Source: Cyanobacteria bacterium TGS_CYA1
Lineage (GTDB): Bacteria; Cyanobacteriota; Vampirovibrionia; Obscuribacterales; Obscuribacteraceae
Assembly (NCBI GenBank): GCA_026129135.1
Contig: JAHCIQ010000001.1
Coordinates: 124,001-188,000 of the forward strand
DNA length: 64,000 nucleotides
Reading direction: 5' to 3'
Positions 1 to 8,508 of the stretch are shown in pieces; position 1 is the first letter of the stretch, and each line of letters starts with the position of its first letter. Both the position numbers and the translations under genes were made by a program. Under the pieces are notes generated by a model. The model was not told where the DNA came from. It saw only the letters and a list, made by a program, of their open reading frames with translations, and made no database searches.

Positions 1-27
1 ATATATGACGTATGACGGGAGTTGAAG

Positions 28-405
28 ATGGCACACAATAATGGAAACCATGCGGACAATGGCAGAGAGCCCGGAGTAGCACCGTGGTTCTGCGGTCTTC
101 TGCTTGGAGTTGTGGGTGGCGCTACACTGGCGTTTCTCACCGCACCTAAATCTGGTACTGAAATTCGCAGAGTAATCAAGCGGACTACGAAGGACGTTCC
201 TGAAGTTATTGGTGAATTTGTCGACGACTCGCTCGACCTCTACGCTTCAGCCCTCAACTATTGCCAACTGCTGATGGAAGAACAAACCAACCGAATTCGT
301 CGCGCAGTGGCTGCAGGTAAACTTGCTGCTGCAAAAAAGCGCGAGGAGTTGGAAATGGGAGAAAACGCCCATATCCTTCCTTTCCAGAGTGTAGAGCATA
401 AATAG
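28..405 (+). CDS. YtxH-domain membrane-anchored small protein
   Basis: A single hydrophobic, glycine-rich segment lies at about residues 20-40. The YtxH hallmark LTAPKSG follows directly, and then a charged helical tail. YtxH proteins are small envelope-associated proteins of poorly defined function, some linked to general stress. The ATG at 28 is preferred over the TTG at 22, because GGGAG at 17-21 is correctly spaced only for the ATG. The gene begins an operon-like run with the DUF948-like gene and a second YtxH gene, each with its own ribosome binding site. The promoter must lie outside the window. Family assignment is good; the role is unknown. Confidence 0.8.
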   Translation: MAHNNGNHADNGREPGVAPWFCGLLLGVVGGATLAFLTAPKSGTEIRRVIKRTTKDVPEVIGEFVDDSLDLYASALNYCQLLMEEQTNRIRRAVAAGKLAAAKKREELEMGENAHILPFQSVEHK

Positions 406-415
406 AGGCTATATA

Positions 416-829
416 GTGGACGCAACTCAACTGAGCTCTTTCATAAACCAGGCGATACTTTTTTGTTTCGGCACCTTTTTCGTCATTGCTATTTTCATGG
501 CAGTGCCGCTCTACAAGTTGCTGGATCAGTCATCCAGAACGCTTGGTGCGACCGAAAACTTAATTAACACACTCGACAAAGAGCTTGGGCCCACGCTTCG
601 CGAGGTCGACAACGTTCTTGTGAGCGTGCAAGAAATCAAGGCGCTCGCTGAGCGTGGTATTTCTGGAGTAGGAACCAAAGTTGAAGACGTCACAGGCAGC
701 ATTGGAAAAGTGACAGAACAGGCAAAATCGCAGAGTTCTATCTGGAGCACCGGACTTATGACCGGGTTGAAAACCTATCTAAGCGGGCATTCAGAGAATC
801 AGGACGACGACGCGAAATCGAAGAAATAA
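416..829 (+). CDS. DUF948-like membrane protein
   Basis: One N-terminal transmembrane segment (about residues 12-33) is followed by a long heptad-rich helical region and a polar, acidic-basic tail. This is the architecture of DUF948 proteins, which often sit next to YtxH genes. The start is GTG at 416, with AGAGG overlapping the stop of the upstream gene. It lies between two YtxH genes, so the three products probably work together at the membrane. No enzymatic motif is visible. The DUF948 call rests on architecture and neighbours, not on a profile search. Confidence 0.7.
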   Translation: MDATQLSSFINQAILFCFGTFFVIAIFMAVPLYKLLDQSSRTLGATENLINTLDKELGPTLREVDNVLVSVQEIKALAERGISGVGTKVEDVTGSIGKVTEQAKSQSSIWSTGLMTGLKTYLSGHSENQDDDAKSKK

Positions 830-841
830 AGGAGCATTTTT

Positions 842-1189
842 ATGGCTAGCAATGGTGGAAGATTTTTAGAAGGACTGGTCGTTGGTGGACTTTTCGGTTT
901 CATTTTCGGCATTCTGACTGCTCCAAAATCGGGCTCTGAATTGCGCAAAGAACTGGCAGACAATTCAGAAGACCTATACAAGCATGCAAGCGACTCGCTC
1001 CACGATTTTCGCGGCAAAACAGAGCATGCAATTGAAGATTTGAGAGCTCAAAGCGATCAAGTGATCAAAAAAGCATCCAACACTGTGCAGAATACCAAAG
1101 ACCAGATGGCGAGCCGCCTACAAGACATGGCTGGCAAAAGCACCAAAGTGCTCATCGACGACGTAGAGTCTGCCACTTCAGGCGGTTAG
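842..1189 (+). CDS. YtxH-domain protein, second copy
   Basis: A hydrophobic glycine-rich segment (about residues 9-27) is followed by TAPKSGSELR, the YtxH signature, and about 75 residues predicted to be amphipathic helix. A strong AAAGGAG precedes the ATG at 842. It shares the APKSG motif with the first gene of the operon but is otherwise divergent, so it is an old paralogue rather than a recent duplication. The product is probably a membrane-anchored coiled protein. Its molecular function is not known. Confidence 0.8.
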   Translation: MASNGGRFLEGLVVGGLFGFIFGILTAPKSGSELRKELADNSEDLYKHASDSLHDFRGKTEHAIEDLRAQSDQVIKKASNTVQNTKDQMASRLQDMAGKSTKVLIDDVESATSGG

Positions 1190-1198
1190 AGGCGGCTA

Positions 1199-1951
1199 AT
1201 GCCTCGCATCAATAAAGCTCTCGCTCTCACCGGTTATTGCTCTAGAAGAGCGGCTGAGGATCTGATTCTTGATGGTCGCGTTCGCTTGAATGGCAGACTC
1301 GTAACCGAGCTTGCCATCGAAGTGGATCTATCTACTGACGTGCTCGAAGTCGATGGCACCATTCTTATTAGCAAAGAGTATACGTATATTGCTCTGTATA
1401 AGCCCCTGGGCGTTATCACGACCATGTCTGACGAGCGGGGCAGAACGAGTGTGAACGAAATCCTGCCGCCTAAATTCAAGCATTTGAAACCGGTCGGTCG
1501 ATTAGACAAGGATTCAGAGGGGCTTATCATCTTGACAAATGATGGCGACCTGGCTCAGCGTCTGACTCATCCGAAGCACAAAATCTGGAAAACATATTAT
1601 GTGGAAGTGAAAGGTCAGCTCAAAGAAAGTCATCAGAAAAAACTCGAGACCGGAATTCAGTTAAGCGAAGGTAAAACCTTGCCGGCAAAAGTGTTCGATC
1701 TGACCAATCATGCTACGTCAAATATAAGCGCCTCATCCTTTTATATAGCCATTTGCGAGGGGCGAAATAGACAAATTAGAAGGATGTGTTCGCAGCTAGG
1801 ATTTCCCGTCACGAGGTTGGTCAGAGTTGCCATTGGTAGGTTACAATTGAAACCAATGGTCCCCGGAAAATGGCGAAATTTGTCAAAAGAAGAGATTGCA
1901 AGCTGTTTTCAGTTCCAGGAAAAAAATACCGCTAAAAAGCGGGAACACTAA
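1199..1951 (+). CDS. RsuA/RluB-family rRNA pseudouridine synthase
   Basis: An N-terminal S4 RNA-binding domain (about residues 1-48) precedes the pseudouridine synthase core. The catalytic aspartate is D103 in GRLDKDSEGL, and the IRRMC motif of the RsuA/RluB/RluE/RluF branch appears near residue 195. The enzyme isomerises a specific uridine in 16S or 23S rRNA. RluB is the most likely member, but the target cannot be fixed from sequence alone. The gene starts 9 bases after the YtxH stop, with AGAGG as its ribosome binding site. Length (250 aa) is normal for the family. Confidence 0.88.
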   Translation: MPRINKALALTGYCSRRAAEDLILDGRVRLNGRLVTELAIEVDLSTDVLEVDGTILISKEYTYIALYKPLGVITTMSDERGRTSVNEILPPKFKHLKPVGRLDKDSEGLIILTNDGDLAQRLTHPKHKIWKTYYVEVKGQLKESHQKKLETGIQLSEGKTLPAKVFDLTNHATSNISASSFYIAICEGRNRQIRRMCSQLGFPVTRLVRVAIGRLQLKPMVPGKWRNLSKEEIASCFQFQEKNTAKKREH

Positions 1952-1994
1952 GGTAAAAGATACTGGAAAGACTACTCTAAGGATGTAATCGAAT

Positions 1995-3128
1995 TTGGTA
2001 GGCACATACTCAGTCAACTCAGGCAAATATCCCGACTCCAACATCATGATCGAGCAAATTGGACAAAAGCTAAGAAACGCCAGAGAAAGTAAGGGTTTCT
2101 CGCTTGGTCAAATTTATGATCGAACCAAAATACCGACCAATCATCTGGAATCGATTGAGAATGGTCGTTTTGACGATCTGCCAGAACAGGTTTATGTTGT
2201 CGGATTTATCAAGCGTTATGCCGATTGTGTCGGATTGAACGGACAGAATCTGGTCGACGAGTATCGCAAACAAGTCGAGGCCCTGAACGAAGAGAATAAT
2301 AAAAAAGGAATATTCGGCATCAAGACAAACAAGTCTAATGTCGCTCAGGCAGTACCTGTAGCTCAGGCTCATATTCACAAATCCACTCGAGTCGCGCCTC
2401 CAGCTCCTAATTTTGCCAACATGGTCTTTTATCCGGCCATACTCATTATTTTGTTGTCTGGTCTTATCAGTTATCTGTTCTATTACCAGCAACAGCAATT
2501 CGCTATGCAGCAAGATCCATCGGTAAATGCCTTGCGCGAATCGGCATCTAAGTTCAATACTGTTTCAAGCGCAAACCAGGCACAAAGCCAAAACCAGGCC
2601 ACTACCACCACACCTGCTGCATTGCCAGGCAAAGGCGATGCTCAAGTCACGCTCACTGCAAGCCAACATGTTTGGGTAGAAGTGAAATCGGTTGGTACTG
2701 GCGAGTCGCTCATGACTGGCTATCTTGAATCTGGCGATCGCCGCGAATTTACCGACCCTCAGGGTTTGAAAGTAAGAGCAGGCAATGGAGCCAGTCTCAA
2801 TGTCGTAAATAACGGTAAGAACGAAACTTTCGGTGCATCCGGTCAGGTTGTAGACCGCGTTTTCATGTCGTCCAATCCTCAAGCATCTGCCACGACTACC
2901 GCTTCGGGCACATCGACCACTGGCGGAAGCATACTTGGAGCTTCGGGCGATTTGACCCCAGCCCAGATAAAAGCTGCTAAAGCCGCCAAGGCTGCCGCCG
3001 CTGCCCGCAAAGCAAAGTCCACTGCATCTGCTCGTCGCTCGAGTGATGTACCGGATCGTTACGTTCCAGGTGAGGGCAGAGGATCAATTGGGGCTCCTTA
3101 CCGCTATACTGAACCAGAAAGCTACTGA
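1995..3128 (+). CDS. rodZ: RodZ-like cell-shape protein (HTH, TM, DUF4115)
   Basis: The order is an N-terminal Cro/CI-like helix-turn-helix (from the GQKLRNARESKG motif), a linker, one transmembrane helix at about residues 144-166, and a C-terminal beta-rich DUF4115-type domain (about 215-290). A low-complexity Ala/Lys/Ser tail follows. This is the RodZ architecture, in which the cytoplasmic HTH contacts MreB and the outer domain sits in the periplasm. The start is probably TTG at 1995 with AAGGA upstream; the ATG at 2046 matches the usual family start but has no ribosome binding site. No mreB lies nearby. Confidence 0.82.
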   Translation: MVGTYSVNSGKYPDSNIMIEQIGQKLRNARESKGFSLGQIYDRTKIPTNHLESIENGRFDDLPEQVYVVGFIKRYADCVGLNGQNLVDEYRKQVEALNEENNKKGIFGIKTNKSNVAQAVPVAQAHIHKSTRVAPPAPNFANMVFYPAILIILLSGLISYLFYYQQQQFAMQQDPSVNALRESASKFNTVSSANQAQSQNQATTTTPAALPGKGDAQVTLTASQHVWVEVKSVGTGESLMTGYLESGDRREFTDPQGLKVRAGNGASLNVVNNGKNETFGASGQVVDRVFMSSNPQASATTTASGTSTTGGSILGASGDLTPAQIKAAKAAKAAAAARKAKSTASARRSSDVPDRYVPGEGRGSIGAPYRYTEPESY

Positions 3129-3153
3129 CAATCTGTAAAGTTAAGGCGGGTTT

Positions 3154-4539
3154 ATGCTTAATCCAGTCATTGGAGTGGTTACTCTTGGTTGTCCCAAGAA
3201 TTTGACCGACACCGAGGTAATGCTTGGTCTTCTCAAAGATGCCGGGTTCAAAATCACATTCGATATAGACGAAGCGCAATTCGTTTTGTGCAACACTTGC
3301 TCATTCATTGGTGATGCGCGCAAAGAATCTATTCGCACATTGGTCGAACTTGCCGATAAAGGCAAAGAACTCATCATTGCCGGATGTCTGGCTCAACACT
3401 TCAAAGAAGAGCTTTTAAACGAGATTCCCGAAGCTCGTGCCGTAGTCGGAACTGGTGATATCAATCAGATTGTCAATGTCATTCGCGCCGTTGCTGATGA
3501 TTCCTCGCTTCGCTTGATGCAAGTGAGTGATACACCAAACGTGCCGGATTATTCTTCCGAAGAAGTGCTACCACGGGTGATGACCGGTATGGGAGCATCG
3601 GCTTACTTGAAGATTGGCGAAGGTTGCGACCATAGCTGTTCTTTCTGCATTATTCCGATGCTGCGCGGAAAGTTTCGTTCGCGCTCAATCGACAGTCTTG
3701 AAAAAGAAGCACGCATTCTTGTAAAAGCTGGCGTCAAAGAAATTGTTCTGGTTTCACAAGATTCGACCTATTATGGTGTGGATCTTTATGGAAAACTGGC
3801 TCTACCAGAGCTTTTAGAGCGACTGCACGAAATCGAGGGGCTTGAGTGGATTCGTCTCATGTATGCGTATCCTACTGAAGCCACCACTGAAATTTTAGAG
3901 ACTATCGCAAAGCTGCCCAAAGTAGTGAAATATGTCGATATCCCGCTCCAGCACTCGCACAACGCAGTGCTAAAATCTATGGCAAGACCGCTCAATCCAG
4001 AGCGCGTAGTGCAAAAAATTCGCGAAATAGTGCCTGATGTGAAAATCAGAACCACGCTCATAGTTGGCTTCCCTGGCGAAACTGATGAGCAGTTCGAGCA
4101 TCTAGTCGACTTCGTCAAAGAACACAGATTCGACCGACTTGGTGTGTTTGCTTATTCGAAGCAGACCGAGGTTCCAAGCGGAAATATGCCTGATCAAATA
4201 AAAGAATCAGTTAAAAAAGCACGTCGCTCAAAAGTGATGAAATTGCAGCACCAGATCTCGACTGAATTGAACGAAGCAATGGTAGGTCAAGAAATCGACG
4301 TACTGATTGAAGGCTTCGATGAGCAGCGCAAGCACTATATCGCTCGCTCGCAATGGGACGCTCCAGGTGTGGACAACCAGGTTTATATTCAGGAACCAAA
4401 AAGTGCATCTGAGCCGACCCCAGAAATAGGCGAGATTTGTCGAGTGCGTATAATCAAAGCTAAGCCATATGATTTGTTTGCCAAAACAGTCATGACAAGC
4501 GAGAATTTGCCCAAACCCGAGTTAGTGCTTTCTAAATGA
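3154..4539 (+). CDS. rimO: Ribosomal protein S12 methylthiotransferase RimO
   Basis: An N-terminal MTTase domain carries three cluster cysteines (C13, C49 in CNTCSF, and one in the AGCLAQ motif). The radical-SAM motif CDHSCSFC follows, then a C-terminal TRAM domain. The GEGCDHSCSFCIIP context is typical of RimO rather than MiaB. RimO adds a methylthio group to the aspartate of ribosomal protein S12 using two 4Fe-4S clusters and SAM. It overlaps nrdR by 4 bases (ATGA), so the two are translationally coupled. Full length at 461 aa. Confidence 0.95.
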   Translation: MLNPVIGVVTLGCPKNLTDTEVMLGLLKDAGFKITFDIDEAQFVLCNTCSFIGDARKESIRTLVELADKGKELIIAGCLAQHFKEELLNEIPEARAVVGTGDINQIVNVIRAVADDSSLRLMQVSDTPNVPDYSSEEVLPRVMTGMGASAYLKIGEGCDHSCSFCIIPMLRGKFRSRSIDSLEKEARILVKAGVKEIVLVSQDSTYYGVDLYGKLALPELLERLHEIEGLEWIRLMYAYPTEATTEILETIAKLPKVVKYVDIPLQHSHNAVLKSMARPLNPERVVQKIREIVPDVKIRTTLIVGFPGETDEQFEHLVDFVKEHRFDRLGVFAYSKQTEVPSGNMPDQIKESVKKARRSKVMKLQHQISTELNEAMVGQEIDVLIEGFDEQRKHYIARSQWDAPGVDNQVYIQEPKSASEPTPEIGEICRVRIIKAKPYDLFAKTVMTSENLPKPELVLSK

Positions 4540-5003
4540 TTTGTCCGTTCTGCACGAAAAAAGACAGCCGAGTACTTGAATCCCGCTTGACGGGCGAGAA
4601 TACGATTCGTCGAAGACGCGAATGCGAGGCGTGTGGAAAGAGATTTACCACTTATGAGCGTGTCGAAGTTATGCAAATGCTCGTGGTCAAGCGCTCGGGT
4701 GGACGCGAGCCTTACGAGCGTGAGAAGCTTTTGTCAGGTGTCAGTCGTGCCTGTGCCAAAACGGACGTGTCGGCGCAAGAAATCGACGACCTTGTAGATT
4801 CTCTGGAGTCTGAACTTCAAGCCCAAGGAAAGCGCGAAGTGCCCGCAGCATTTCTTGGCGAACTTGCTTTGAAGCGACTGAAAAAACTTAACGATGTAGC
4901 TTATGTTCGATTTGCGTCAGTTTATAGAAAATTTAGCTCGATTGATGATTTCGTTTCAGAATTGAAGTCTTTGCAAGTAGACCCTGCCGTTTTGCAAGAC
5001 TAG
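4536..5003 (+). CDS. nrdR: Transcriptional repressor NrdR
   Basis: A zinc ribbon is formed by C3-x2-C6 and C30-x2-C33. An ATP-cone domain at about residues 49-139 starts with the typical VVKRSGGREPYER segment. NrdR represses ribonucleotide reductase genes according to ATP/dATP binding. Length (155 aa) is standard. The start overlaps the rimO stop by 4 bases. No ribonucleotide reductase gene or obvious NrdR box was found in the window, so its targets lie elsewhere. Confidence 0.96.
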   Translation: MICPFCTKKDSRVLESRLTGENTIRRRRECEACGKRFTTYERVEVMQMLVVKRSGGREPYEREKLLSGVSRACAKTDVSAQEIDDLVDSLESELQAQGKREVPAAFLGELALKRLKKLNDVAYVRFASVYRKFSSIDDFVSELKSLQVDPAVLQD

Positions 5004-5196
5004 GACTTCTGGGGACCTGGCACTGACTCATGACATGTCGCCGTTGGGCTGCTTGCGAAATATGAAGCATTATTGATGCCCCAAAGGCGCCATATACCGG
5101 ACAAATATTCTACGTGTTAGAATTACCCGGTGCATATATCGCAAATATGCTCGGCGCACTGAGCCCGGGCAGCATTAACAAGCTTGGAATAAGACC

Positions 5197-5595
5197 ATGA
5201 GCAAGATCATCGCTGAAATCGAAAAACCTTTATTGAATAAAAGCCATCCAACCGTAGAAGTTGGTGACACTGTCAAAGTCTTCGTCAAAATTATCGAAGG
5301 CGGCAAAGAGCGCACCCAGGGCTACGAAGGCTTGGTAATCAAACACCGCGGCGCTGGTCTTGGTGAGACAATCACTGTCCGTCGTGTTTTCCAGGGCATT
5401 GGCATCGAGCGTGTATTTCCGCTCCACTCGCCCCGTATCGAAAAAATCAAAGTACAGCGCAAAGGTTCTGTTCGTAGAGCCAAGCTCTACTACTTGCGTC
5501 AACTCACTGGTAAGAAGACCAGAATCAAAGAAAGAGTCGGCGTCAAGAAAGAAGAAACAGCCGCCAAAGCTCCTGCTGAAGCTGCTGCAAACTAG
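5197..5595 (+). CDS. rplS: 50S ribosomal protein L19
   Basis: A full-length L19 with the conserved core ([20 protein letters not shown], then [13 protein letters not shown]) and an Ala-rich C-terminal extension of about 15 residues. It begins the classical rplS-rbgA-rnhB order seen in many bacteria. The gene is preceded by a 193-base gap that probably holds its promoter and leader. The gap contains a TAGAAT hexamer at 5118-5123 but no convincing -35 partner, so no promoter is called there. Confidence 0.97.
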   Translation: MSKIIAEIEKPLLNKSHPTVEVGDTVKVFVKIIEGGKERTQGYEGLVIKHRGAGLGETITVRRVFQGIGIERVFPLHSPRIEKIKVQRKGSVRRAKLYYLRQLTGKKTRIKERVGVKKEETAAKAPAEAAAN

Positions 5596-5603
5596 ATTCT
5601 CTA

Positions 5604-6488
5604 ATGAAAAAAGGTGCACCTCGCACTGCTTTCCAGCATCTTTTAGAGCTGGTCAAGTGGGTGGACGTGGTCGTGGAAGTGCTCGATTCGCGCGTCCCGG
5701 TCTCAACACGACATCCAAAATCGCATAGTCTTTTCGGAAACAAGCCTCACCTGCTTGTTTCAACCAAAGAAGATATTGCAGATTCTGATCGTGTGCGTCT
5801 TCTTTTCGATCAGTCGCCCATGCTCAAAGACGAAAAATGTCTCTTGGTCTCGCTCAAAGGCGGCGACAACCCTCAAAGAGTAATAAAAGAATTTTTGAAA
5901 ATGGGAGAGCCGGCTCAGAAAAAGCTTGCTCAAAAAGGATTTCGCCCCCGACCTGTGCGAGTTTGCGTCGTAGGATTGCCAAACGTAGGCAAGTCGTCGC
6001 TTATAAACTGGCTCATCGGAAAACGCAGCGCTCGGGTTGGAAATCAGCCTGGAATCACACGCGGAACTCAGTGGGTGCGCGTTCATCCGCAAGTGGAATT
6101 ACTCGATACACCTGGAATTTTGCCGCCTGTAGCCTTTCATCCGCTTACTTACGAACGGCTTGCCATGTTCAATCTCGTCCCTGAAGCTAAGTACGATTAT
6201 GAGGTGGTGGCACAAAAGGCGTTCGAGACTCTGCGCGATATATATCCTCAATTTTTATCCAAAATAAGTGAGGATCTTTTAGACCCCAAAGCGGGAATTC
6301 CCGAGTTTGCACTAGCTCGAAATCTGCTAATATCTGGAGGAAAGCCGGACGTGGCCCGTGGCGCCCAGATATTTCTGGCTAATTTGAGAGATGGCAAACT
6401 GGGCAGAGTAACTTTCGACCGGTTGGCTCAGGAAGAGAATCAGGACAAATCGGAAGCAAAAGATGTCGCCCAAGACGAAAGTCTCTAA
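5604..6488 (+). CDS. rbgA: Ribosome biogenesis GTPase RbgA (YlqF)
   Basis: A circularly permuted GTPase: the G4-like element (STKED, in place of NKxD) comes before the P-loop GLPNVGKSS, the switch region GITRGTQWV and DTPG. RbgA/YlqF acts in late assembly of the 50S subunit. The position directly after rplS (8 bases) and before rnhB is the conserved neighbourhood. The C-terminus ends in an acidic, Gln/Asp-rich tail that overlaps the rnhB start. The STKED variant of G4 is worth noting but does not change the call. Confidence 0.93.
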   Translation: MKKGAPRTAFQHLLELVKWVDVVVEVLDSRVPVSTRHPKSHSLFGNKPHLLVSTKEDIADSDRVRLLFDQSPMLKDEKCLLVSLKGGDNPQRVIKEFLKMGEPAQKKLAQKGFRPRPVRVCVVGLPNVGKSSLINWLIGKRSARVGNQPGITRGTQWVRVHPQVELLDTPGILPPVAFHPLTYERLAMFNLVPEAKYDYEVVAQKAFETLRDIYPQFLSKISEDLLDPKAGIPEFALARNLLISGGKPDVARGAQIFLANLRDGKLGRVTFDRLAQEENQDKSEAKDVAQDESL

Positions 6489-7188
6489 AATCAACGACCT
6501 GCTTAATTTCGATCGTGATATCAAATATGGTGCCGACGGTCAATTGCGCATCGAAACAATGCGTTTGATCGGAGTCGACGAAGTCGGTCGTGGATGTCTT
6601 GCCGGACCGGTTGTTGCTTGTGCTGTCGAATTCACAGACTTTAGCCACGAGTGCGAAGTGTGGAAATTACTCAAAGATTTAGACGATTCTAAAAAACTGC
6701 CAGCCAGTGTGCGCGAGGAAATTAGTGCGCACGTAAAACAACACGCACGATTTGCCTTGGGCGAATGCAGCCCCACTGAAATCGATAACATGAATATATT
6801 GAACGCCAGCTTGCTTGCCATGTTCCGTGCGCTGAAAAAACTGGACCCACATATTTCAAGCACGGTCGTTCTGGTAGACGGCAATAAAAAAATTCCCAAA
6901 TTCAAAGGCACACAACACACCGTCATTGGTGGCGATGCACGCTCTGCGTCAATTGCTGCCGCTTCGGTAGTAGCTAAAGTTTATCGTGATGCGTTCATGA
7001 AAGAACTGGCTCAAAAACACACTAAATTCGAGCCCTATGCCTGGCATTCGAACAAAGGTTATGGCTCTAAAGTTCATCGCGATGCTATTAAAATACATGG
7101 AACCACCAAATGGCATCGTATGAGTTTTAATCTCGATGGCAACGCCGAAGAACAGGGCGAAGATTCAGAAAACCAGAACGAAGACTAA
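6463..7188 (+). CDS. rnhB: Ribonuclease HII
   Basis: The catalytic signature GVDEVGRGCLAGP lies about 35 residues from the start. DGNKKIP and the GGDARSASIAAASVVAKV motif follow, carrying the other active-site acids. RNase HII removes ribonucleotides from DNA-RNA hybrids. The chosen ATG at 6463 overlaps the rbgA end by 26 bases and has GGAAG upstream. A later ATG at 6559 would also keep the whole catalytic domain. The C-terminus is acidic and unrelated to the catalytic core. Confidence 0.93.
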   Translation: MSPKTKVSKINDLLNFDRDIKYGADGQLRIETMRLIGVDEVGRGCLAGPVVACAVEFTDFSHECEVWKLLKDLDDSKKLPASVREEISAHVKQHARFALGECSPTEIDNMNILNASLLAMFRALKKLDPHISSTVVLVDGNKKIPKFKGTQHTVIGGDARSASIAAASVVAKVYRDAFMKELAQKHTKFEPYAWHSNKGYGSKVHRDAIKIHGTTKWHRMSFNLDGNAEEQGEDSENQNED

Positions 7189-7206
7189 AAGGCGGCATAA
7201 ATTTCG

Positions 7207-7932
7207 ATGGAATGGTTAGCAAACGGTGAAATCTGGGCGGCGCTTTTTACCCTGACAGCAATGGAAATTGTGCTTGGCATAGACAATATTATTTTCATCG
7301 CTTTGCTTGCCGAGCAGCTTCCCGAAGAAAAGCAAAAGATGGTGCGTCTGGTTGGACTTGGTCTTGCCATGATTTCGCGCATTGCTCTGCTTGCTTCCCT
7401 TGCCTGGGTGATGAGCCTCACCAAGCCATTGTTCACAATTGGAACAGAATTTTCTGGTCGCGATATTTTGCTCTTTGTCGGCGGAATATTTCTGGTGGCA
7501 AAAGCAACTAAAGAAATCCACAGGCGTATCGAAGGCGAAGAAGAACTCGATCCGTCCCAGAAAAAATATCCATCTGTTGCAAGCACCTTAATTCAAATCA
7601 TGTTTCTGGACATCGTCTTTTCGCTTGACTCTGTCATTACCGCGGTGGGCATGGCAAATCAATTGTGGGTGATGATTGTAGCCATTGTAATTGCCGTCAT
7701 TATCATGATGGTGTTTGCAGAAGCCGTAAGCAAATTCATTCACGACCATCCTACTTTGAAAATGCTTGCCTTGAGCTTCCTTCTTTTAATCGGAGTCTTT
7801 CTGGTGGCAGAAAGTATCGACCACCATATCAATAAAAATTACATTTATGCTGCAATTACATTCTCAATCTTTGTAGAAGGTCTGAATATCGCCTCTAGCA
7901 AGAAAAAGAAAAAAATCGTCGAGTATCATTGA
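7207..7932 (+). CDS. TerC-family integral membrane protein
   Basis: Seven hydrophobic helices are present, with the two TerC signature acids in helix 1 (MEIVLGIDNIIFI) and mid-protein (DIVFSLDSVITAVGMA). TerC proteins are linked to metal-ion handling (manganese efflux in the Alx/MeeF group) and to tellurite resistance. The sequence shows no CBS or CorC extension, so this is the short form. It follows rnhB by 18 bases and overlaps the next gene by 1 base. No yybP-ykoY-like manganese riboswitch is visible, as there is no room for one upstream. Confidence 0.9.
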   Translation: MEWLANGEIWAALFTLTAMEIVLGIDNIIFIALLAEQLPEEKQKMVRLVGLGLAMISRIALLASLAWVMSLTKPLFTIGTEFSGRDILLFVGGIFLVAKATKEIHRRIEGEEELDPSQKKYPSVASTLIQIMFLDIVFSLDSVITAVGMANQLWVMIVAIVIAVIIMMVFAEAVSKFIHDHPTLKMLALSFLLLIGVFLVAESIDHHINKNYIYAAITFSIFVEGLNIASSKKKKKIVEYH

Positions 7933-8495
7933 TGGACTCTCAATTTGAAAACCCAAAATTTGCCAATACTTTAGAGGCCAATCAATTTCATGGCAATTGC
8001 TATAAGCAGGTTGCAGCAGACACTCCATATCCTAGAGTTGTTTTTGCAACAAAAGATGGCTATATCAACCTGATTAAAGAATGTCTGCGCATTATGCCCG
8101 AGCCATTTCATGTGATGTACGTTTTGATTAGACCTATGCAAGGTATTCCAGGGGGCAGATATCTTTCAGACGAACCTTTTTCTAGAAAAGAAATGGATTT
8201 GTTTCTAAATGAATATGGAAGTTTTTTCGAGAATGACGGCAGGCATCACGTTTATTTTATCTCTGATGATCCCGAAACTTTCCTTGTTTATGATCATCAC
8301 AACATGATTTATGCTTATGGGCAGCAAGAGAATTTTCTGAATCTTTTGCGCAATAAGAATTATTCTGAAGAAGAGCCTGAAGTTAAAAATCCGCATTATC
8401 ACGGATTCAATCATAATCATGTTGTTGACGAGCGTAATTTAATAGCTTCTCGCGACTGGACTCGTCATGATCTTACAGACATGGACGATTCTTGA
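7932..8495 (+). CDS. Conserved-looking protein of unknown function
   Basis: The ATG at 7932 overlaps the terC TGA by one base (TGATG), so it is likely coupled to terC. The 187-residue product has no signal peptide or membrane helix. It has a mixed alpha/beta composition and a C-terminal His/Asn-rich stretch (several HYHG, HNH and VVDE groups) that could bind a metal. No family was recognised. The overlap with terC and the histidines suggest, without proof, a role connected with metal. Confidence 0.7.
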   Translation: MDSQFENPKFANTLEANQFHGNCYKQVAADTPYPRVVFATKDGYINLIKECLRIMPEPFHVMYVLIRPMQGIPGGRYLSDEPFSRKEMDLFLNEYGSFFENDGRHHVYFISDDPETFLVYDHHNMIYAYGQQENFLNLLRNKNYSEEEPEVKNPHYHGFNHNHVVDERNLIASRDWTRHDLTDMDDS

Positions 8496-8508
8496 GATCC
8501 TTGATTCA

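Noticed and set aside
1928..1943. CCGCT-AAAA-AGCGG hairpin at the end of the pseudouridine synthase gene as a terminator
   Set aside because: The stem is only 5 bp, lies inside the coding sequence and is not followed by a T run.
5118..5123. TAGAAT as the rplS promoter -10
   Set aside because: No acceptable -35 is found at 15-19 bases upstream, so the promoter is not called.
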